Source of the DNA: Spirochaetaceae bacterium
Lineage (GTDB): Bacteria > Spirochaetota > Spirochaetia > Treponematales > Breznakiellaceae
Assembly (NCBI GenBank): GCA_031256815.1
Contig: JAIRPU010000157.1
Coordinates: 1 to 23,871, forward strand
Direction: 5' to 3'
DNA length: 23,871 nt
Shown: positions 14,801-23,449 of the stretch, one piece after another
How positions within the stretch are numbered: the stretch's first letter is position 1
How the letters are laid out: each line of letters begins with the position of its first letter
Made by a program: the position numbers and the translations under genes
Notes under the pieces: model-generated
The model's database searches: none
The model's input: the letters and a program-made list of their open reading frames with translations, nothing else
What the model was told of the DNA's origin: nothing

Positions 14801-15652
14801 TTATTCCTCGGCTTCGGCGCTTAGTTTTTCTTCAAATTCCTCAAATTCTTCGTCTTCTTCAAATTCATCATCTTCAATGTTGTCAAGGTCAACAAGACTG
14901 CCGGCAAGCTCTTCGTTGAAAAAGTCTTCTTCGCCTTCGGCAATTTCTTCGTAGTAAAGTATGCTGGAACAGTAGGGGCAGGAAAGCACCCCGCTTCCAA
15001 GCCGCACCGCATTGGCAAACTGCACGGGCAGTATCATGTGGCAGCTGTTGCAAACGCCGCCGCGGACGGCAACAATGCCACGTCCGCCTTTTTTGCGAAT
15101 TATGCGCTCGAATTTAAAAATCAATTCCGGGTCAAGATTGGCGGTGAGCTTTTTTTCTTCGTTGATAATTTCGGAAAGCTGATTGTTACGCTCGGAGAGT
15201 TCTTCTTCTATAGAAATTTTCCGTTCCGCAAGTTCGGCTGCCTGTTGGTCTACAAGCTCTTTGTTGGCGTCCATGTCCGTTTTAAGCGCTGCAACCTTTT
15301 GCTCCGCAAGCTGCAAATCCCGTCTGTAATTATGTTCTTTGTTCGCGGCATCTTTAATTTCTTTATCCAGCGCTTCGTATTCTCTTTGAGTTTCTATAGA
15401 ATCCATTTTTTTTTCGGCTTTTTCGCGTTCGCTTTCCGCCTGTAACAACATATTGCGGAACTCGCTTTCGCGCTGGCGGCATTCCACATACTCCTCATTC
15501 CTGGCGATGTAATTCTGTTTAAGTCTGAGAACAAGCTCTTCCTGGGATGAAAGCGATTTTGGAATCTCTATTATTTCACGTTCAAGTGCAATTTTACGGC
15601 ATAATACATCCTGCAGCTCGCGCAGGCGGTCAATAATATCTTCTGTAGTCAA
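14801..15652 (-). CDS. Coiled-coil zinc-ribbon protein (COG1579 type)
   Basis: A 283-residue protein of the C4-type zinc-ribbon family. About residues 1-170 are charged heptad-like sequence predicting a long antiparallel coiled coil. The ribbon has C201, C204, C225 and C228 (CNSCH and CPYCS), preceded by the typical GRGIVAVRGGVC. It ends in a very acidic tail (about 239-283, rich in Glu and Asp), longer than in most relatives. The family may bind nucleic acid or act as an adaptor; function is not established. The start is TTG at 15652, supported by AGGAG at suitable spacing. It heads the operon with the radical SAM and DUF2344 genes and has its own promoter at 15704-15732. Confidence 0.88.
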   Translation of the reverse strand: MTTEDIIDRLRELQDVLCRKIALEREIIEIPKSLSSQEELVLRLKQNYIARNEEYVECRQRESEFRNMLLQAESEREKAEKKMDSIETQREYEALDKEIKDAANKEHNYRRDLQLAEQKVAALKTDMDANKELVDQQAAELAERKISIEEELSERNNQLSEIINEEKKLTANLDPELIFKFERIIRKKGGRGIVAVRGGVCNSCHMILPVQFANAVRLGSGVLSCPYCSSILYYEEIAEGEEDFFNEELAGSLVDLDNIEDDEFEEDEEFEEFEEKLSAEAEE

Positions 15653-15703
15653 ATGGTACTCCTAATAAAGCTAATCTCAATATTTCAGACTAGAGTAAGT
15701 TAA

Positions 15704-15732
15704 AATAAAACATAACGCCGAAATAGTGTCAA
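15704..15732 (-). promoter_or_regulatory. Promoter of the zinc-ribbon/radical SAM operon
   Basis: Minus strand: TTGACA (15727-15732), a 17-base spacer, then TTTATT (15704-15709). It points away from the aldo/keto reductase promoter. The two -35 regions are parts of one inverted repeat, TGTCAAGT (15727-15734) and ACTTGACA (15760-15767). Confidence 0.65.
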
Positions 15733-15761
15733 GTGCTTATGCGGCAGAGTGTACAAAATAC

Positions 15762-15788
15762 TTGACAATCCATGAAAAAACGTATAGA
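15762..15788 (+). promoter_or_regulatory. Probable promoter of the aldo/keto reductase gene
   Basis: TTGACA (15762-15767), a 15-base spacer, then TATAGA (15783-15788). The spacing is short. If used, transcription starts near 15795, downstream of the in-frame ATG at 15772, which supports the later start at 15835. Confidence 0.45.
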
Positions 15789-15834
15789 AATTGATAAAAA
15801 TGAATTAAATTCAAACAAAAACGGCAGGTTTAAA

Positions 15835-17016
15835 ATGCAGTACCGGGAAGATAAAATTTCAGGAAACAAATTGTCAATACTTGGTCTTGGCTGTATGCGT
15901 TTTTCAAGAAATGCGGGCGAAACAGAACAAATGATTCTAACTGCCATTGATAATGGCGTAAATTATTTTGATACCGCCTATATATACCCAAACAGCGAAG
16001 AAACACTGGGGAAAATTCTTGCAAAACACAAAAAACGCGGGCAGGTTTTTATTGCCACAAAACTGCCATTGATTATGTGTAAAAAACCGGATGATTTTGA
16101 CAAATTCTTTAATAAAGAGCTTGAACGCCTGCAGACAGATTATATTGATTATTATTTAATGCACATGATAACCGATACAGTCCAGTGGGAACAATTTCTG
16201 GAATGGGGAATAGAACAGTGGATTGATGAAAAAAAGAAGCAGGGCAAAATAAAACAGGCAGGATTTTCTTTTCATGGTTCCGGCGTAGAATTCCTTAAAA
16301 TACTTGAAATGCGCAAATGGGATTTTTGCCAAATACAATACAATTATTCCAATGAAAATTTTCAGGCCGGCAAAGAAGGATTAAAAGCCGCTGCCAAAAA
16401 ACAAATTCCGGTTATAATAATGGAGCCGCTTCTTGGAGGGAAGCTTGCCACAGGCCTGCCCAAAGAAGCGGTCGGGGTATTTGCAGAAGCGGATTCATCT
16501 TTAACGCCTGCGGCATGGGGGCTTCGCTGGCTCTGGAATCAGGATGAAGTAACCTGTGTATTAAGCGGGATGAATACCGTTACACAAATGGAAGAAAATA
16601 TTCGCAGTGCCAATGATTTTCGTCCATTAACCGGAGCAGAAATAGAGGCATATAATAAAGTAACCGGAATATTTAACAGCGCATATAAAATTAACTGTAC
16701 CGGATGCAATTATTGTATGCCCTGTCCAAAAAACATAAATATTCCAGGCTGTTTTGCCTCATATAATGCAAGCTTTGTGCAAAATTTTACAGTAGGAATG
16801 CATCAGTATATTACCAGTACCGCGATAGTAAGCAGAACACCGCGCAGCCCGCGAATTTGTGTTGAATGTGGTAAATGCGAAGGACATTGCCCTCAGCATT
16901 TACCTGTTCGCAAATTATTAAAACAGGTTGCCGGCCGCATGGAACCGCTTCCGCTGCGGTTTGTGCTGTGTATTGTCCGGTGTTTTTTACCAAAAGCTAA
17001 AAAACGTTCCGGCTAA
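15835..17016 (+). CDS. Aldo/keto reductase with C-terminal 4Fe-4S cysteine clusters
   Basis: A 393-residue oxidoreductase. The N-terminal TIM barrel has the aldo/keto reductase tetrad at D46 and Y51 (YFDTAYIYP), K76 (ATKLP) and H110 (YYLMH). About residues 285-345 carry two ferredoxin-like cysteine sets, CTGCNYCMPCP and CVECGKCEGHCP, likely binding iron-sulfur clusters. This fused form is common in anaerobes; the substrate is unknown, and an NAD(P)H-linked carbonyl reduction is the family expectation. The ATG at 15835 is preferred over the one at 15772 because relatives begin MQYR, GGCAGG lies just upstream, and the likely promoter overlaps the earlier ATG. It is divergent from the zinc-ribbon operon and convergent with the sugar ATPase gene. 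Confidence 0.9.
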   Translation: MQYREDKISGNKLSILGLGCMRFSRNAGETEQMILTAIDNGVNYFDTAYIYPNSEETLGKILAKHKKRGQVFIATKLPLIMCKKPDDFDKFFNKELERLQTDYIDYYLMHMITDTVQWEQFLEWGIEQWIDEKKKQGKIKQAGFSFHGSGVEFLKILEMRKWDFCQIQYNYSNENFQAGKEGLKAAAKKQIPVIIMEPLLGGKLATGLPKEAVGVFAEADSSLTPAAWGLRWLWNQDEVTCVLSGMNTVTQMEENIRSANDFRPLTGAEIEAYNKVTGIFNSAYKINCTGCNYCMPCPKNINIPGCFASYNASFVQNFTVGMHQYITSTAIVSRTPRSPRICVECGKCEGHCPQHLPVRKLLKQVAGRMEPLPLRFVLCIVRCFLPKAKKRSG

Positions 17017-17022
17017 TGCCGG
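16999..17022 (-). terminator. Possible terminator of the sugar operon
   Basis: On the minus strand, beyond the ATPase gene's stop codon, CCGGC-ATTA-GCCGG is followed by AACG and six T residues. The stem is only five base pairs and the T run is displaced by four bases, so activity may be weak. It overlaps the end of the aldo/keto reductase gene. Confidence 0.45.
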
Positions 17023-17029
17023 CGGACAA

Positions 17030-18142
17030 CTATTCCGGCAAAGGCAGAATTGACATTTCTGTTTTAATGTCAAAGTAATGTGCCTTTTTCATGCAGGGCG
17101 TAAAATTTGCCTTTTCGTCAATCTTAAAAATACGGTCGGGGCCTGTTTTTGCGATTAGTTCTTCGCCTTTTTCAGAACGCAGCCACAGCGTAGTTTCTGA
17201 ACCGAGCGGTTCAATAACGCTTACGCCAAGCGGCATAATCCCTTCCGCGCCGGCGGATTCGGCGTAGCTTAAATCTTCGGGGCGTATGCCAAAATAGACT
17301 TCTTTACCCGCATAAGTTTTTAGATATTGCTCGTGTTCATCTGCGGGACGTAATTTAAAACTTCCCTCATCTAAAACAATCCGTCCGCCTTCTTCTGTAA
17401 CCTGCAAACGGATAAAGTTCATGGGCGGCGAACCTATAAAACCGGCAACAAATTTATTGACAGGATGATTGTAAAGGTACAAGGGCGCGCCAATCTGCTG
17501 AACCTTGCCGACATTGAACACGACAATACGGTTAGCCATCGTCATGGCCTCTACCTGGTCGTGGGTAACGTATATCATTGTTGCCTGAAGCCTGTGGTGC
17601 AGGGCGGAAATTTCGGCGCGCATTGTAACACGGAGCTTGGCGTCCAGATTTGAAAGCGGTTCATCAAAAAGAAACACTTTAGGGTCGCGGACAATGGCAC
17701 GTCCAACGGCTACCCGCTGACGCTGCCCGCCGGAAAGCGCCTTTGGTTTACGGTTAAGGAACTGTTCTATGTTAAGAATTTTCGCCGCCCCGCGGACGCG
17801 CCGTTCAATTTCATCTTTGGGCGTCTTTTTCATTTTAAGGGCAAAAGCCATGTTGTCGTATACGGTCATGTGTGGATACAAAGCGTAATTTTGAAAGACC
17901 ATAGCTATATCGCGGTCTTTTGGAGGAACATCATTCATCTTTTTCCCGTCAATGAACAGTTCTCCGCTGCTAATATCTTCAAGACCGGCAATCATTCTAA
18001 GCGTTGTTGATTTTCCGCAGCCAGAGGGGCCGACAAACACGACAAATTCTTTGTCGCTAACAGTAATGTTCGCATTTTCCATAGCAGGAACATCACTGCC
18101 TTCGTAAATTTTGCTAATGTTTTTAAGTTCTACCTGTGCCAT
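17030..18142 (-). CDS. Sugar ABC transporter ATPase (MsmX/UgpC/MalK type)
   Basis: A 370-residue cytoplasmic ATPase energising carbohydrate import. Walker A is GPSGCGKST (38-46), the Q-loop is Q84 in MVFQNYALYPHMTV, the signature is LSGGQRQR (136-143), Walker B is FLFDEP (157-162), and the switch histidine is H194. The SNLDAKLR sequence and a C-terminal region of about 130 residues with TOBE/OB-type strands (FIGSPPMNFI, GIRPEDL) place it with MsmX, UgpC and MalK rather than with export ATPases. GGAG precedes the ATG. Last gene of the five-gene sugar operon, 26 bases after the permease stop. Such ATPases often serve several sugar importers. Confidence 0.95.
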   Translation of the reverse strand: MAQVELKNISKIYEGSDVPAMENANITVSDKEFVVFVGPSGCGKSTTLRMIAGLEDISSGELFIDGKKMNDVPPKDRDIAMVFQNYALYPHMTVYDNMAFALKMKKTPKDEIERRVRGAAKILNIEQFLNRKPKALSGGQRQRVAVGRAIVRDPKVFLFDEPLSNLDAKLRVTMRAEISALHHRLQATMIYVTHDQVEAMTMANRIVVFNVGKVQQIGAPLYLYNHPVNKFVAGFIGSPPMNFIRLQVTEEGGRIVLDEGSFKLRPADEHEQYLKTYAGKEVYFGIRPEDLSYAESAGAEGIMPLGVSVIEPLGSETTLWLRSEKGEELIAKTGPDRIFKIDEKANFTPCMKKAHYFDIKTEMSILPLPE

Positions 18143-18168
18143 AATACTACTCCATTTAATTTTTAACC

Positions 18169-19029
18169 TTAATCTTTAACCGCACCCGCGTTAATTCCCT
18201 TTACAATGTATTTTTGCAGGGCAATGAACGCGACAATCATGGGCGCTATGGTTATAAACACTGCCGGAAAAATAAGCTGCCATGGATTTCCGTACTGTCC
18301 GGCTAAAATGCGGGAGAAATACAGGGCAAGAACCAGCGTTTTGTTTTCTGAATTTCCAATAACAAGGAAGGGTAAAAGGTAATCGTTCCATATCCACATG
18401 GCGTTGGTAATGATTACCATGATTGTAATCGGTTTTAAAAGCGGCATGGATACAAAGAAAAAAAGCTGGAATACATTACAGCCGTCAATAATTGCCGCTT
18501 CTTCCACTGCCCTTGGAACGCTTTTTACAAATCCGTGATACAAAAATATCGACATGGAAAGCCCAAAACCGCCGTACATAACGATAAGACCGGGTATGTT
18601 TTTAAGCCCCATTCCGTCAAAAAACTGAATCAGAGGGTACATTATCGCCTGAAAAGGTATAAGCATGGCGGCGACAAAAGCCATAAAAATCAAACTTGAA
18701 AGCTTTGTTTTATTACGCGCCAGCATCCAGGCCGCCGCGGAAGAAACAAGCACTATCAGTATCAGCGATACGGTGGTAATGAGGAATGTCCATCCTATTG
18801 ATTTGAGAAAATGCATCTGATTTGCCGCACTGATGATGTACTGAAAGTCAAAGTTTTCCGGCATGGCAACAGGATTGCCGACTATGCTTGTATTCGGCTT
18901 AAATGAGTTAATTATCAGCAGAAATATCGGGGCAAACGTAATAAGCGCCCAAACAATCAAAACCGCCATGCAAACAACTGTTCCAAGCCGTCTGCGCAGA
19001 AAATAGTTTCTGTTTATATCTGTGTTCAT
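18169..19029 (-). CDS. Sugar ABC transporter permease (MalG type)
   Basis: A 286-residue inner-membrane protein with about six helices. The cytoplasmic EAA loop reads EEAAIIDGCNVFQLFFFVSMPLLKP, the contact for the ATPase, and the C-terminus KYIVKGINAGAVKD is characteristic of MalG-like permeases. The ATG at 19029 is chosen because GGGAGG lies five bases upstream; a longer frame opens at 19065 but has no ribosome site and lacks similarity before MNTDINR. It pairs with the MalF-type permease encoded 64 bases upstream to form the pore. Confidence 0.93.
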   Translation of the reverse strand: MNTDINRNYFLRRRLGTVVCMAVLIVWALITFAPIFLLIINSFKPNTSIVGNPVAMPENFDFQYIISAANQMHFLKSIGWTFLITTVSLILIVLVSSAAAWMLARNKTKLSSLIFMAFVAAMLIPFQAIMYPLIQFFDGMGLKNIPGLIVMYGGFGLSMSIFLYHGFVKSVPRAVEEAAIIDGCNVFQLFFFVSMPLLKPITIMVIITNAMWIWNDYLLPFLVIGNSENKTLVLALYFSRILAGQYGNPWQLIFPAVFITIAPMIVAFIALQKYIVKGINAGAVKD

Positions 19030-19093
19030 GGCAGCCTCCCAATCATATAAACCATGCGGCAGCAAGACCGCTTGCCCAAAAATAAAACATAAT

Positions 19094-20068
19094 TCATGTG
19101 TCTATTTCCTTTTTCTTTGTAAAATAAACTTGGGTAAGACTGATTGCCGCAACAATCACAAAGAAAATAACCGCCTGTGCCTGTGCCTTGCCGTAATCCG
19201 GCGGGTTTGTGTCCCGTACCGTTCTTAGAATTTGATAGGCAAGCATTCGGGTATCAAAGTTGCCATCGGTTAAGGCGACATTTTGGTCAAGCAGTTTGAA
19301 GCTGTTGGAAAGCGTAAGGAAGAATACGATAGTGAAAGACGGCATGAGGAGTGGAACAGTTATCTTCCAAAATGTGTAAAAAGGAGATGCCCCGTCCAGA
19401 CTGGCAGCTTCGTAATAGTCTTTGGGGATAGTATTTAACCCCGCTATGTAAATCAGCATCATGTAGCCGGCGGACTGCCAGGTTGTCAGCATAACAAGGG
19501 CAAAGAGCGCTTTTACGCTGTCCTGAGTCATATAACGCAGCGCTTCAATGTGTACGATGCCTTCCGGCCCAAAAATCATGTCTGTAAAGATAATCTGAAA
19601 TATAAACTGAAAGATGAATCCCAGCGCGAGCGCGCCGAGCATATTCGGCATTAGAAAAATAGTCCGTAAAAGCCTGGAAACTATGCCGGTAACCCTGTTT
19701 ACAAGCAGGGCAAGACAAAGGGAAACAACGTTGATTGATATGACGGCAACAAAGGTATAGCGGACGGTATACCACAGAGCCGACATAAAGTTTTTATCCG
19801 TAAGAGCGGATTTGAAGTTGGCAAAACCCACCATAGCGCCAAAAGCCGAAGCTGCTCTGGTTCTGGAAATTGGGTCAAAATAGTATGTGCCTCTCCAGCC
19901 TGTAAAAGAGTTGAAGAGGCCGACAACAAAAGGAACAACAATGACCACTAAAAACAGAATCATCGCAGGCATGATAAATGGCCAAAACCACCGTTCATAG
20001 ATGGTTCTTTTTCTGTTTAAAGTGCGAAATCCGGTTTTACGTTTGATTCCGTTTTCAAGATCCGCCAT
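19094..20068 (-). CDS. Sugar ABC transporter permease (MalF type)
   Basis: A 324-residue inner-membrane permease. A cytoplasmic N-terminus with basic residues precedes helix 1 (WFWPFIMPAMILFLVVIVVPFVVGLF), followed by about five further helices. The EAA loop is YYEAASLDGASPFYTFWKITVPLLMP, near residue 217. It ends at a short lysine-rich cytoplasmic tail (FTKKKEIDT). AAGGAG stands seven bases before the ATG. It forms a heterodimer with the MalG-type permease. A 177-base gap with two hairpins separates it from the binding-protein gene, the usual arrangement for keeping binding protein in excess. Confidence 0.93.
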   Translation of the reverse strand: MADLENGIKRKTGFRTLNRKRTIYERWFWPFIMPAMILFLVVIVVPFVVGLFNSFTGWRGTYYFDPISRTRAASAFGAMVGFANFKSALTDKNFMSALWYTVRYTFVAVISINVVSLCLALLVNRVTGIVSRLLRTIFLMPNMLGALALGFIFQFIFQIIFTDMIFGPEGIVHIEALRYMTQDSVKALFALVMLTTWQSAGYMMLIYIAGLNTIPKDYYEAASLDGASPFYTFWKITVPLLMPSFTIVFFLTLSNSFKLLDQNVALTDGNFDTRMLAYQILRTVRDTNPPDYGKAQAQAVIFFVIVAAISLTQVYFTKKKEIDT

Positions 20069-20186
20069 AAATCACTCCTTAAAATTATAAAAATAAGCCG
20101 GTCAAATCATTTGTCAAATACTTCAAAAAACTGTGCTTTAAAACTGCAATATTGGTTTACAGGATATTAAGCTTTAGAAAGCGCAG

Positions 20187-20247
20187 AACTGCCGCAAAAT
20201 CAAGCCTGACGGCAGTTGTTTTGCGACAGCCCCAGGGGTATACCCCT
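20187..20247 (-). promoter_or_regulatory. Intercistronic hairpins after the binding-protein gene
   Basis: Two palindromes: AGGGGTATACCCCT (20234-20247, touching the stop codon of the binding-protein gene) and AACTGCCG/CGGCAGTT (20187-20194 and 20210-20217). On the transcribed strand neither is followed by a clear T run. They are therefore more likely to protect the upstream mRNA from decay or to attenuate partially than to terminate fully. The rest of the 20069-20245 gap shows nothing else. Confidence 0.55.
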
Positions 20248-21724
20248 ATCTGCTGCTGCCGAGCAGTTCAATCCATTTGTTTACGGCAAAATCGGCAATG
20301 ATGTCATAGTCGGCCACGCTCCAGTCCGGTTTTACCAGATAACGTTCCATGATAAACGCACCCAGATTGTCTCCAGGCCAGGTTCCGGGAGCGCCGTGGT
20401 AGCGGTCGCCTATGGTATCTCCATGCTTCATGTAATCAAGAATACTGTTGCCAAGAGAATTTGGAACCTGGGTTACCGCAGGGTCGGCGTTGTATGGGAT
20501 AAATGCCATATCGTCCACAATAAACTTCTGCCCTGTGGGTGAGGTATTCATCCACACCAGGAAGTCGTATGCTTTTTGCTTTTCCTCTTCCGGGCACATG
20601 GCGTTAACAGCGTAATAATTGGGAACAAAGACCGGAATTGATCTTTCCATTTTTTCGATAGTCATGCCGGGTACGGTAATGTCAGCCTGGGTAAAAGGCA
20701 TCTTAACCGGCAGGAAGTAGAGCCTTCCGGCAGCGTCCTTGTCTACTGCGGCAATGTTGTTGTATGCCCAGTTTCCCTGTTTAAGCAGAAGCGCTTTTCC
20801 TTCGGCAAATATCTGCACCGTTTGGTCATACCCAAAGTTTGCATCGGACACCAAATCCTGCCCGCGCTGCGCCGGCCCGTTTTTTCCCGCCAGATGGCGC
20901 GTCTTAAAATCAAGCGCTTTAGCGTACGCCAGCATAGGCCCGCGTATAAGGCGCACCTGTGCCTCTGTTGCGTTGAGGGCGTCATTAACTGTAGCGAATG
21001 TCGCGTTTAGGGCAACGTTGACGAAGTGGTCGCCGTAAGTCCAGCGCTGCGCGCCCATTAGGACGATCACGCCGTTCAACCTGCCGCTAAGGTCAGTTTT
21101 TGCCGACGCGAGATTATATGATTTTCCGTTAAGTTTAACGGCAGACGCGGACGGACTCTTTATCCATGCGTCAATTGCATTGACAAAACCTTCCCATTCC
21201 GTATAGGTTGCGCCTTTTATGTCGTCAATCAGCGGCATAACATCAGAAAGGCCGAAAAGGTCGCCAAGCATTTTTTTGTCGACTATATATCCGTAGCCTT
21301 CAACATTGTAGGGAATACCGTAGTTTGTGCTTCCTCCCAGCGTAAGCCGTAAATCCTGCCCGATGTTGTTGGCTAGTTTTGTAAAGGCGGGATTGTTTTC
21401 CACCTGGGAAAAATCCTGCACATAACCGCCTTCAAGCCACATGGCAAGAGTGTTAATCCCCTGCAAGGAAAAAATCGTTGGCGGATTTTTTGAATTCATC
21501 TCCGTCATCATGGGCTGGTTCTGTTCAGTTCCGGCACCGATAGAAAAGGTTTTTATCTTTACACCGGTCTCTGTTTCGTAGGCTTTTGCCAGCGCGTCTA
21601 CCTGCGCTGCGTTTTCGCCTTTTGCGTTAAACCAATAGATGTCATAATCTTTACCGCTCTTTTTAGAGCAGCCCACAGTCATAATAACCGCAAATACTGC
21701 GGCAATTACCATTAACTTTTTCAT
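20246..21724 (-). CDS. Sugar-binding lipoprotein of the ABC importer
   Basis: A 492-residue extracytoplasmic solute-binding protein (family 1 type). The signal peptide ends in a lipobox, TVGC, with lipidated cysteine C19, so it should be anchored to a membrane facing the periplasm. The mature N-terminus KDYDIYWFNAKGENAAQVDALAKAYETETGVKIKTFS is the typical first strand and helix of this family. A later EEEKQKAYDFLVWMNTSPTGQKFIVDDMAFIPY segment is the usual C-terminal lobe pattern. It is longer than E. coli MalE (about 396 residues). AGGAGG precedes the ATG. The substrate is not readable, but the adjacent GH13 glycosidase implies an alpha-glucoside. Confidence 0.92.
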   Translation of the reverse strand: MKKLMVIAAVFAVIMTVGCSKKSGKDYDIYWFNAKGENAAQVDALAKAYETETGVKIKTFSIGAGTEQNQPMMTEMNSKNPPTIFSLQGINTLAMWLEGGYVQDFSQVENNPAFTKLANNIGQDLRLTLGGSTNYGIPYNVEGYGYIVDKKMLGDLFGLSDVMPLIDDIKGATYTEWEGFVNAIDAWIKSPSASAVKLNGKSYNLASAKTDLSGRLNGVIVLMGAQRWTYGDHFVNVALNATFATVNDALNATEAQVRLIRGPMLAYAKALDFKTRHLAGKNGPAQRGQDLVSDANFGYDQTVQIFAEGKALLLKQGNWAYNNIAAVDKDAAGRLYFLPVKMPFTQADITVPGMTIEKMERSIPVFVPNYYAVNAMCPEEEKQKAYDFLVWMNTSPTGQKFIVDDMAFIPYNADPAVTQVPNSLGNSILDYMKHGDTIGDRYHGAPGTWPGDNLGAFIMERYLVKPDWSVADYDIIADFAVNKWIELLGSSR

Positions 21725-21794
21725 GTAATCCTCCTGAAAAATAATTGTACAATACTTAAAATATGAATGAATAGCCCATTCGTAATTTTTTTAT

Positions 21795-23369
21795 TTACTG
21801 CGCAAGCCTCCATACGCCAAAACTTTGCGCATCCATACTACATTCGCCGTTTGCGGCGGAACAGTTCCCTATGGCGTAAAGGGGGCTTCCCGCAATCGTC
21901 TGGGGAACGGCGGCCTTCGCACATTCGCCCGAAGGGTTAACCGCAACCAGAAGAGAGCCGCGCCGGTACACAAATGGCATCCGGCCGCTTTCGGCGTATA
22001 TAACACTGAAGTTGGGCAGCGCGCCCAAATCTTTTTCGGCGCGCCTAAGGGCAATTAACGCCTTAACCGTATTCAAAAGCGATGCCGGGTCTTTTTCCTG
22101 CGCTTCCACAGTGGGCGCGTCCGCCGCTCTGTCCACCGGCAGGTAGAGCTTGTCTGCCGCCGCCGCCGAAAAACCGAGGTTGGCTCCGGCCTTCCACTGC
22201 ATCGGCGTACGCGAACCGGTGCGGTAGTAGCCGCCTTCTTTGGTAGGCACATTTATATAGCGCATTCCAATTTCGTCTCCGTAATAGAGAAAGGGAACGC
22301 CCGGCATCGTAAATATAAAGGCGTAAGCTAAAGCAATCTCCTCTGTTGAAAGGCTGCCACGCATACGCACAATATCGTGATTTCCGGTTACAAGGCTTAT
22401 GTAGCCGTAATGTTTGGTCGCCTCGTAATGGTAAATATATTCATCTACAAACTTTTTGATATTGTGCTTTGCGCCTTTTTTAAAAAAGCTTTTGTCTTCA
22501 CCTGAAATAACGTTGTCAGAGGTAAGCTCGTAGTCGCGGAACAGGCTCTTAAAGCCGCCGGAATTGGGAGCAAAATCCAAAAAAAAGTCAGCGTGAAATC
22601 CTGCGGCAATCGCCTGTTTGGGATAACTCCATTCGGAGACAATCGCTGCGTCAGGGTAGTCTCTGTCCAGCATGGCGCGAATATCGCGCCACAGCATCGA
22701 AGTTCCGCTCCGCTCTCCGTCATCGCCTTTTACAAGAGACATGGCCATATCCACTCTAAAGCCGTCGCAGCCCGCATCCAGCCAGAAACGCATTATGTCT
22801 TTAAGGGCTTCCCGCGTGGCTGCCGGGCCGGGATGATCCATAGGAAGCTGCCAGTTTTCTGCGGGTTTAAACCAGCCGTAGTTCAACGCAGGCTGGCATT
22901 TAAAAAAATTGATAATATATGCTGCGGCGCGTTCCGCTTCGCCGGCGATAAAGCCTATGCCCTGCGTAGTTTTAAAACAGTGGTCAGTCCAGATATAACG
23001 GTCCCGGTATTCTTTGGGGCAAGCCTTACTGCTTTCGATAAACCACTGGTGTTCTTCGCTTGTATGCCCGGGCACAAGGTCCAGAAGCACCCGCATTTTA
23101 CGCTTGTGCGCTTCGGAAAAAAGCCGCTTCAGGTCGTCATTTGTTCCGTAACGGGGCGCGGTTTTTTTGTAGTCCCGTACATCGTAACCTGCGTCTTTAA
23201 ATGGCGAATCAAAACATGGATTCAGCCACAGGGCATTGCAGCCCAGGCCGTTTATGTAGTCGAGCTTTTGGATTATACCTTCAAAATCCCCAATGCCGTC
23301 CCCGTTTGTGTCCAGAAACGATTGTGGATAAATTTCGTAAAATATCGCGTTGTTAAGCCATTCCGGCAT
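21795..23369 (-). CDS. GH13 family glycosidase (alpha-glucosidase/amylase type)
   Basis: A 524-residue cytoplasmic enzyme without signal peptide. It begins with the family pattern NNAIFYEIYPQSFLDTNGDGIGDFEGI, including a calcium-type DTNGDGIGD loop. The catalytic set is complete: nucleophile D207 in GFRVDMAMS, acid/base E246 in IVSEWSYP and D332 in TGNHD. Region I reads DLVPGHTS, with Gly101 in place of the usual Asn before the histidine. GVPFLYYGDEIGM and RTPMQW follow as in oligo-1,6-glucosidases and related enzymes. It likely hydrolyses the alpha-glucoside brought in by the importer; the exact linkage cannot be told. GGAGGAG precedes the ATG. First gene of the sugar operon, behind the promoter and operator at 23426-23478. 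Confidence 0.93.
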   Translation of the reverse strand: MPEWLNNAIFYEIYPQSFLDTNGDGIGDFEGIIQKLDYINGLGCNALWLNPCFDSPFKDAGYDVRDYKKTAPRYGTNDDLKRLFSEAHKRKMRVLLDLVPGHTSEEHQWFIESSKACPKEYRDRYIWTDHCFKTTQGIGFIAGEAERAAAYIINFFKCQPALNYGWFKPAENWQLPMDHPGPAATREALKDIMRFWLDAGCDGFRVDMAMSLVKGDDGERSGTSMLWRDIRAMLDRDYPDAAIVSEWSYPKQAIAAGFHADFFLDFAPNSGGFKSLFRDYELTSDNVISGEDKSFFKKGAKHNIKKFVDEYIYHYEATKHYGYISLVTGNHDIVRMRGSLSTEEIALAYAFIFTMPGVPFLYYGDEIGMRYINVPTKEGGYYRTGSRTPMQWKAGANLGFSAAAADKLYLPVDRAADAPTVEAQEKDPASLLNTVKALIALRRAEKDLGALPNFSVIYAESGRMPFVYRRGSLLVAVNPSGECAKAAVPQTIAGSPLYAIGNCSAANGECSMDAQSFGVWRLAQ

Positions 23370-23407
23370 AACTCCTCCATGCGGCGCAAAACCGGCCGAT
23401 TAATAAA

Positions 23408-23421
23408 AGCCTTCAAAGGCT
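23408..23421 (-). promoter_or_regulatory. Leader hairpin with T-rich tail, possible attenuator
   Basis: In the glycosidase leader, AGCCTT-TG-AAGGCT is followed by TTTATT. It is a small intrinsic-terminator-like hairpin lying between the operator and the ribosome site. A two-base loop means at least part of the stem must open, so it may be weak. Confidence 0.35.
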
Positions 23422-23425
23422 GTCC

Positions 23426-23443
23426 AGATGTTATATAACATCT
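23426..23443. promoter_or_regulatory. Palindromic operator of the sugar operon
   Basis: AGATGTTATATAACATCT is a perfect 18-base palindrome that begins six bases after the -10 hexamer of the glycosidase promoter, covering the expected start site. This position is typical for a repressor such as a LacI- or GntR-type sugar regulator. No regulator gene is in the window. Confidence 0.7.
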
Positions 23444-23449
23444 ACAATA

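Noticed and set aside
15772..15834. Upstream in-frame ATG extending the aldo/keto reductase by 21 residues.
   Set aside because: No ribosome site, the extension is Lys/Asn-rich without family similarity, and a likely promoter overlaps it.
21376..21391. The 16-mer GTTTTGTAAAGGCGGG in the binding-protein gene is identical to part of repeat copy 1 (11606-11621).
   Set aside because: It encodes a normal-looking NPAFTKL segment in frame in the lipoprotein and no other part of the repeat is present, so it is treated as coincidence.
22593..23438. Open frame of 281 codons on the plus strand opposite the glycosidase gene.
   Set aside because: It is the antisense shadow of a strongly conserved GH13 gene; its translation shows no recognisable domain and no ribosome site was evident.
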